From NCBI GenBank assembly GCA_905479625.1, contig CAJQNF010000132.1, positions 1-37,675 of the forward strand: a stretch of DNA of 37,675 bases, read 5' to 3'. The notes beneath the pieces are model-generated. The model was not told the DNA's origin and did no database searches. It saw nothing but the letters and a program-made list of their open reading frames with translations. The position numbers and the translations under genes are program-made. This DNA is from an uncultured Flavobacteriaceae bacterium (GTDB lineage: Bacteria > Bacteroidota > Bacteroidia > Flavobacteriales > Flavobacteriaceae). Positions 34,975 to 37,675 of the stretch are shown piece after piece; the stretch's first letter is position 1, and each line of letters opens with the position of its first letter.

Positions 34975-35757
34975 TCAGCCAAATACCTCATTTAGGATCT
35001 TGGCCAGTCTAATGCCTGATTTTTGCAATTGAGATCTAACCAAATCCAAGTGATCATAGGAATAGCGGTAGCTTAATTTTTCATCCTGTTTTGCAGACTT
35101 GTATATTTTTTTTGCCAGAGCCTGTGATTCGTATGTCCAATCAAGAACAGAACCTTGAGCTATACTTTCAACTTGAGCATTCGACAATTTCTTTCTGTTG
35201 CTGCTTAATTCAGTATATGACATGTTGTAAAATTCAATCATCTCAGAGTCCCATACTCTGTGAAGATTTGATTTTTTATAGTGCCATAGAACTTTGATGT
35301 CATTGCCACCTTTGTCTTCACTTCTCCCTACATGCAAGGGCTGGTGAAGGTCGCCTACAAGGTGTACCAAAAATTTTAGATAAAAGACTTTGTCTGCCTG
35401 AGAAGCATTGGGGTCTTTTAGAATATTTATACAATATTCAATACCCATGACGATATCTCCATTTTTATCTTTTTTACTGTTTTCGTATTTAGTATCGAAT
35501 GGAAAATTCACAAAATGCCAGGTATAGTATTTGCTATACTTTTTGTCTGATTTTATTTCGTCTCCAAAGGTAGATACAAAGGCTAACCCTTGTCCTTGTA
35601 ACAAATCTTTTATCTGTTTTTGGGCTTTTTTACTTAAATGTTTTTCAGCAATTTCACCAATGGTTCGATGTCCGGTAACGCCCCAATCAGGTTCGTTAGC
35701 AAAAATAGTATGCTGGAAAATAGTTGTAATAACAAGTAAAAGGATAAGCTGCTTCAT
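34975..35757 (-). CDS. S1/P1-type nuclease
   Basis: A 260-residue exported zinc nuclease of the S1/P1 family, which cuts single-stranded nucleic acids and removes 3' phosphates. After a signal peptide ending near Ala20 come the metal ligands: Trp25 and His30 in DWGVTGHRTIGEIA, Asp in TFGDEI, His in TWHFVN, and the cluster HLVGDLHQPLHVG with a later LHRVWDSEM. Fungal and plant enzymes begin with the zinc-binding Trp itself; here four residues may precede it. Nutritional scavenging of phosphate or nucleosides is a likely role. It has its own promoter (35827-35858). Confidence 0.9.
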   Translation of the reverse strand: MKQLILLLVITTIFQHTIFANEPDWGVTGHRTIGEIAEKHLSKKAQKQIKDLLQGQGLAFVSTFGDEIKSDKKYSKYYTWHFVNFPFDTKYENSKKDKNGDIVMGIEYCINILKDPNASQADKVFYLKFLVHLVGDLHQPLHVGRSEDKGGNDIKVLWHYKKSNLHRVWDSEMIEFYNMSYTELSSNRKKLSNAQVESIAQGSVLDWTYESQALAKKIYKSAKQDEKLSYRYSYDHLDLVRSQLQKSGIRLAKILNEVFG

Positions 35758-35763
35758 AGTAGG

Positions 35764-35790
35764 TTTTTATACCCGCTAAAGGTATAAAAA
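35764..35790. repeat. Inverted repeat before the nuclease gene
   Basis: TTTTTATACC (35764-35773) and GGTATAAAAA (35781-35790) form a perfect 10-bp inverted repeat with a 7-base spacer, 6 bases upstream of the nuclease ATG on the minus strand. It lies in the leader RNA and could be a second hairpin, a translational control element or an operator. Confidence 0.6.
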
Positions 35791-35819
35791 AAAGAGGGTT
35801 TATATAAAATAAACCCTCT
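35785..35819 (-). terminator. Intrinsic terminator of the amt operon
   Basis: Stem AGAGGGTTTAT (35793-35803) / ATAAACCCTCT (35809-35819) with a 5-base loop. On the minus strand it is followed by a run of eight T. It lies 65 bases after the amt stop and inside the predicted leader of the nuclease gene. Confidence 0.88.
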
Positions 35820-35826
35820 CATTACA

Positions 35827-35858
35827 CAAATTTAATCTAATCAACGTATTTACGTCAA
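35827..35858 (-). promoter_or_regulatory. Promoter upstream of the nuclease gene
   Basis: On the minus strand: TTG (35858-35856), 21-base spacer, TAAATTTG (35834-35827), an exact fit to the Bacteroidota consensus. Transcription would begin near 35820, directly in front of the terminator hairpin. Confidence 0.5.
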
Positions 35859-35883
35859 GAGATCGATAAAATGGGACAAACTT

Positions 35884-37119
35884 TTAATGTTCATTCATCC
35901 TGAAGTCAGGATACGCATCCATTCCGTGTTCAAAACCATCCAATCCTTCTAGCTCTTCTTTTTCAGAGACTCTGATGCCTACTGTTTTCTTGAGCGTAAA
36001 TAGAATAATGAATGAAGACACAATACAGATGATTGCGTAGGAAGCAATTCCTACAAACTGGCTGATCAACTGATCTGCACCAGCTAAGTTTCCAAAGATC
36101 CCTACGGCCAATGTACCCCAAATACCACAGATAAGGTGCACCGCAATCGCTCCAACAGGATCATCTAATTTGATTTTATCAACAAAGGCTACTGCAAATA
36201 CAATGATAGCACCACCAATTCCACCGATCAAGATGGCATCAGTAGGTGACATTTGATCTGCACCGGCAGTTATGCTTACAAGGCCACCAAGAATACCATT
36301 TAAATACATGGTAAGATCAAGGTTTTTATACATGGCTGTAGAAACTAAGAAAGATACCACACCACCTGCAGCAGCGGCCAAACAAGTTGTCACTAAGGTA
36401 AGAGATGTTAATTCAGGATCAGCAGAAAGTACAGAACCTCCATTAAATCCGAACCATCCTAACCATAGGATCAAAACACCCGCAGTTGCTAATGGAATGT
36501 TGTGACCAGGAATCGCCATAGGCTTTCCGTCTTTGAATTTTCCAATACGCGCACCCAGTAACCAAACGGCAACCAAAGCAGCCCATCCACCTACAGAGTG
36601 CACCAGAGTAGATCCTGCAAAGTCGTAGAAAGGAGTTTCTCTCATATCTAAAAATCCACCACCCCATTTCCATGAACCGGCTAACGGATAAATGAATCCT
36701 ACATAGAGGATTACAAAGATCATAAAAGGAACAATTTTTATTCTTTCAGCTACTGCACCAGATACGATCGTAGCAGCGGTAGCAGCGAACATCCCTTGAA
36801 AAAGGAAATCTGTCCACCAAGTATAACCTCCATCTGCATAAGCTGCAGTCATACCTCCTTCAGGGGCTGTGATTCCAAATCCGGCGAATCCGAAAAATCC
36901 TGAAGAACCTTCAGCAAAGCCAGGATACATCAAATTGAAACCAACCAAACAGTAAAGCAACAGCCCTACAGTAATGATAAAAATATTTTTAAATAAAATG
37001 TTGATGGTGTTCTTTTGTCTTGTAAGGCCAATTTCAAGAAAAGCGAAGCCTAAGTGCATAAAGAAAACCAGGGCCGTACAGATCATCATCCATACATTAT
37101 TTATAGTAAGTAATTCCAT
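35884..37119 (-). CDS. amt: Ammonium transporter
   Basis: A 411-residue inner-membrane Amt/MEP/Rh channel with about eleven membrane segments. The twin histidines of the pore are in STLVHSVGGWAAL (about 172) and AVHLICGIWGT (about 325); GAVAERIKI and the FNGGS stretch are also typical. It admits ammonium under nitrogen limitation and is closed by an unmodified P-II protein. The P-II gene lies 30 bases upstream and a porin gene before that, so all three are probably one nitrogen-regulated transcript, ending at the hairpin at 35793-35819. Confidence 0.96.
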   Translation of the reverse strand: MELLTINNVWMMICTALVFFMHLGFAFLEIGLTRQKNTINILFKNIFIITVGLLLYCLVGFNLMYPGFAEGSSGFFGFAGFGITAPEGGMTAAYADGGYTWWTDFLFQGMFAATAATIVSGAVAERIKIVPFMIFVILYVGFIYPLAGSWKWGGGFLDMRETPFYDFAGSTLVHSVGGWAALVAVWLLGARIGKFKDGKPMAIPGHNIPLATAGVLILWLGWFGFNGGSVLSADPELTSLTLVTTCLAAAAGGVVSFLVSTAMYKNLDLTMYLNGILGGLVSITAGADQMSPTDAILIGGIGGAIIVFAVAFVDKIKLDDPVGAIAVHLICGIWGTLAVGIFGNLAGADQLISQFVGIASYAIICIVSSFIILFTLKKTVGIRVSEKEELEGLDGFEHGMDAYPDFRMNEH

Positions 37120-37149
37120 GTCTAAATTAAATTATTGGTTAGTTATGTT

Positions 37150-37485
37150 TTAAAGTGTTTCACCACCTTTTTCACCGGTTCTTATTCTATAGCACTCTGC
37201 GATATCCGAGACAAAGATCTTTCCGTCTCCGACTTCCCCTGTTGCGCCAGCATCGAGAATCGCCTTAATAGTAACATCTACGAAATCATCGTTGACAACG
37301 ATAGACAGATATCTTCTTTGAATGCTACTCGTACTGTACGATACACCTCTATAGACGTGACCTTCTTTTTCATTGCCACGACCTGTAGCGTCCCAATAGG
37401 AGAAGAAGTTTACTCCAACGTCATGCAACGCTTCTTTTACATCAGAATATTTTGATTTTCTGATAATTGCTTCGATTTTTTTCAT
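37150..37485 (-). CDS. P-II family nitrogen regulatory protein
   Basis: A 111-residue P-II signal protein. The N-terminus MKKIEAIIRKSKYSDVKEAL, the T-loop region GRGNEKEGHVYRGVSY with Tyr50 at the place of the uridylylated Tyr51, the B-loop TGEVGDGKIFV (ATP/ADP and 2-oxoglutarate site) and the C-terminal YRIRTGEKG all fit. The distal half of the T-loop (TSSIQRRYL) differs from the enterobacterial DFLPKVKIE, as in other Bacteroidota proteins of this type. It senses ATP/ADP and 2-oxoglutarate and gates the Amt channel encoded next door. Confidence 0.95.
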   Translation of the reverse strand: MKKIEAIIRKSKYSDVKEALHDVGVNFFSYWDATGRGNEKEGHVYRGVSYSTSSIQRRYLSIVVNDDFVDVTIKAILDAGATGEVGDGKIFVSDIAECYRIRTGEKGGETL

Positions 37486-37498
37486 AATAGATTATTGT

Positions 37499-37675
37499 TT
37501 AGAATTTGTATACTGCTGCTATAAGGAATGATGCCAAAGATCCTGTTGGTTCAAAATCATCGTTTAGAAAAGTGTCTTCACTAGTGGTATCAATTCTGAA
37601 TTCAGGAATGATCATTAGATCTCCTACTGCGTAGTTACCTGTTAAAGTAAATTCGAATGCATTTGCGTCTCCATC
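37499..37675 (-). CDS. Outer-membrane beta-barrel protein, C-terminal part (porin next to P-II/Amt)
   Basis: The last 58 residues of a protein whose start lies outside the window. Alternating strands (AFEFTLTGNYAVGDLMIIPEFRID) and a C-terminal AAVYKF with terminal phenylalanine are typical of outer-membrane beta barrels. In Bacteroidota a porin of the OmpL-like 'bbp2' type often precedes P-II and amt, and only 13 bases separate this stop from the P-II start. A role in letting ammonium or other nitrogen sources cross the outer membrane is inferred. Confidence 0.75.
   Translation of the reverse strand, partial: DGDANAFEFTLTGNYAVGDLMIIPEFRIDTTSEDTFLNDDFEPTGSLASFLIAAVYKF

Noticed and set aside
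1-37675. CRISPR arrays, tRNA or rRNA genes, insertion sequences, prophage genes
   Set aside because: I looked for direct repeats with spacers, cloverleaf patterns, transposase motifs and phage structural genes on both strands and saw none.

Overview
The window reads as chromosomal DNA of a Bacteroidota bacterium, most likely a free-living, probably marine member of the Flavobacteriia. The evidence is low GC, Bacteroidota-type promoters (TTG, then TAnnTTTG) at several genes, little Shine-Dalgarno signal, many exported proteins and lipoproteins, and lineage-typical genes (porin / P-II / Amt set, DUF6787-like protein, DUF4953-type metalloprotease). I see no rRNA, tRNA, insertion sequence, prophage or CRISPR array. 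The genus cannot be told from this window.

Layout. (1) 1-2.8 kb: a partial Tat-exported dienelactone hydrolase, an LpxH-like phosphoesterase, an intergenic stretch with a possible small RNA, and a MORN/YwqK-type lipoprotein. (2) 2.98-7.44 kb, minus strand: one compact operon read as GntP-family permease, RidA, D-threonine aldolase/D-serine dehydratase-like PLP enzyme, small lipoprotein, M19 dipeptidase. It looks like a pathway for uptake and breakdown of D-amino acids and their dipeptides. (3) 7.9-9.7 kb, minus: prfB (without the usual programmed frameshift) and a HAD phosphatase. (4) 9.7-18.8 kb, plus: eight tightly packed genes, namely an exported zinc metalloprotease, an NRAMP-fold transporter lacking the metal-binding residues, the 5-oxoprolinase subunits PxpA, PxpB and PxpC, L-threonine aldolase, an exported M28 peptidase and an exported MsrA. 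(5) 18.8-28.4 kb: a haem locus. hemA, hemCD (fused), hemB, hemL, hemE and hemN lie on the minus strand, and hemH and hemJ run divergently on the plus strand. Together they cover every step from glutamyl-tRNA to haem. (6) 28.4-37.7 kb: small membrane proteins, a dicarboxylate/glutamate symporter, FabH, HtpG, a 15-bp minisatellite between two facing terminators, a VanX/DdpX-type dipeptidase, an S1/P1 nuclease, and a nitrogen module (beta-barrel porin, P-II, Amt).

How the genes fit together. Regions 2 and 4 both take peptides apart and channel unusual products (D-amino acids, pyroglutamate, threonine, oxidised methionine) into central metabolism, with a dedicated permease in each. This suits a protein- and peptidoglycan-scavenging heterotroph. 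The haem locus serves respiration. The porin/P-II/Amt module brings in ammonium under nitrogen control.

The most interesting leads are the NRAMP-like protein with a substituted metal site inside a 5-oxoprolinase operon, the D-amino acid operon, and the frameshift-free prfB. Family calls come from reading motifs by eye; no searches were run.
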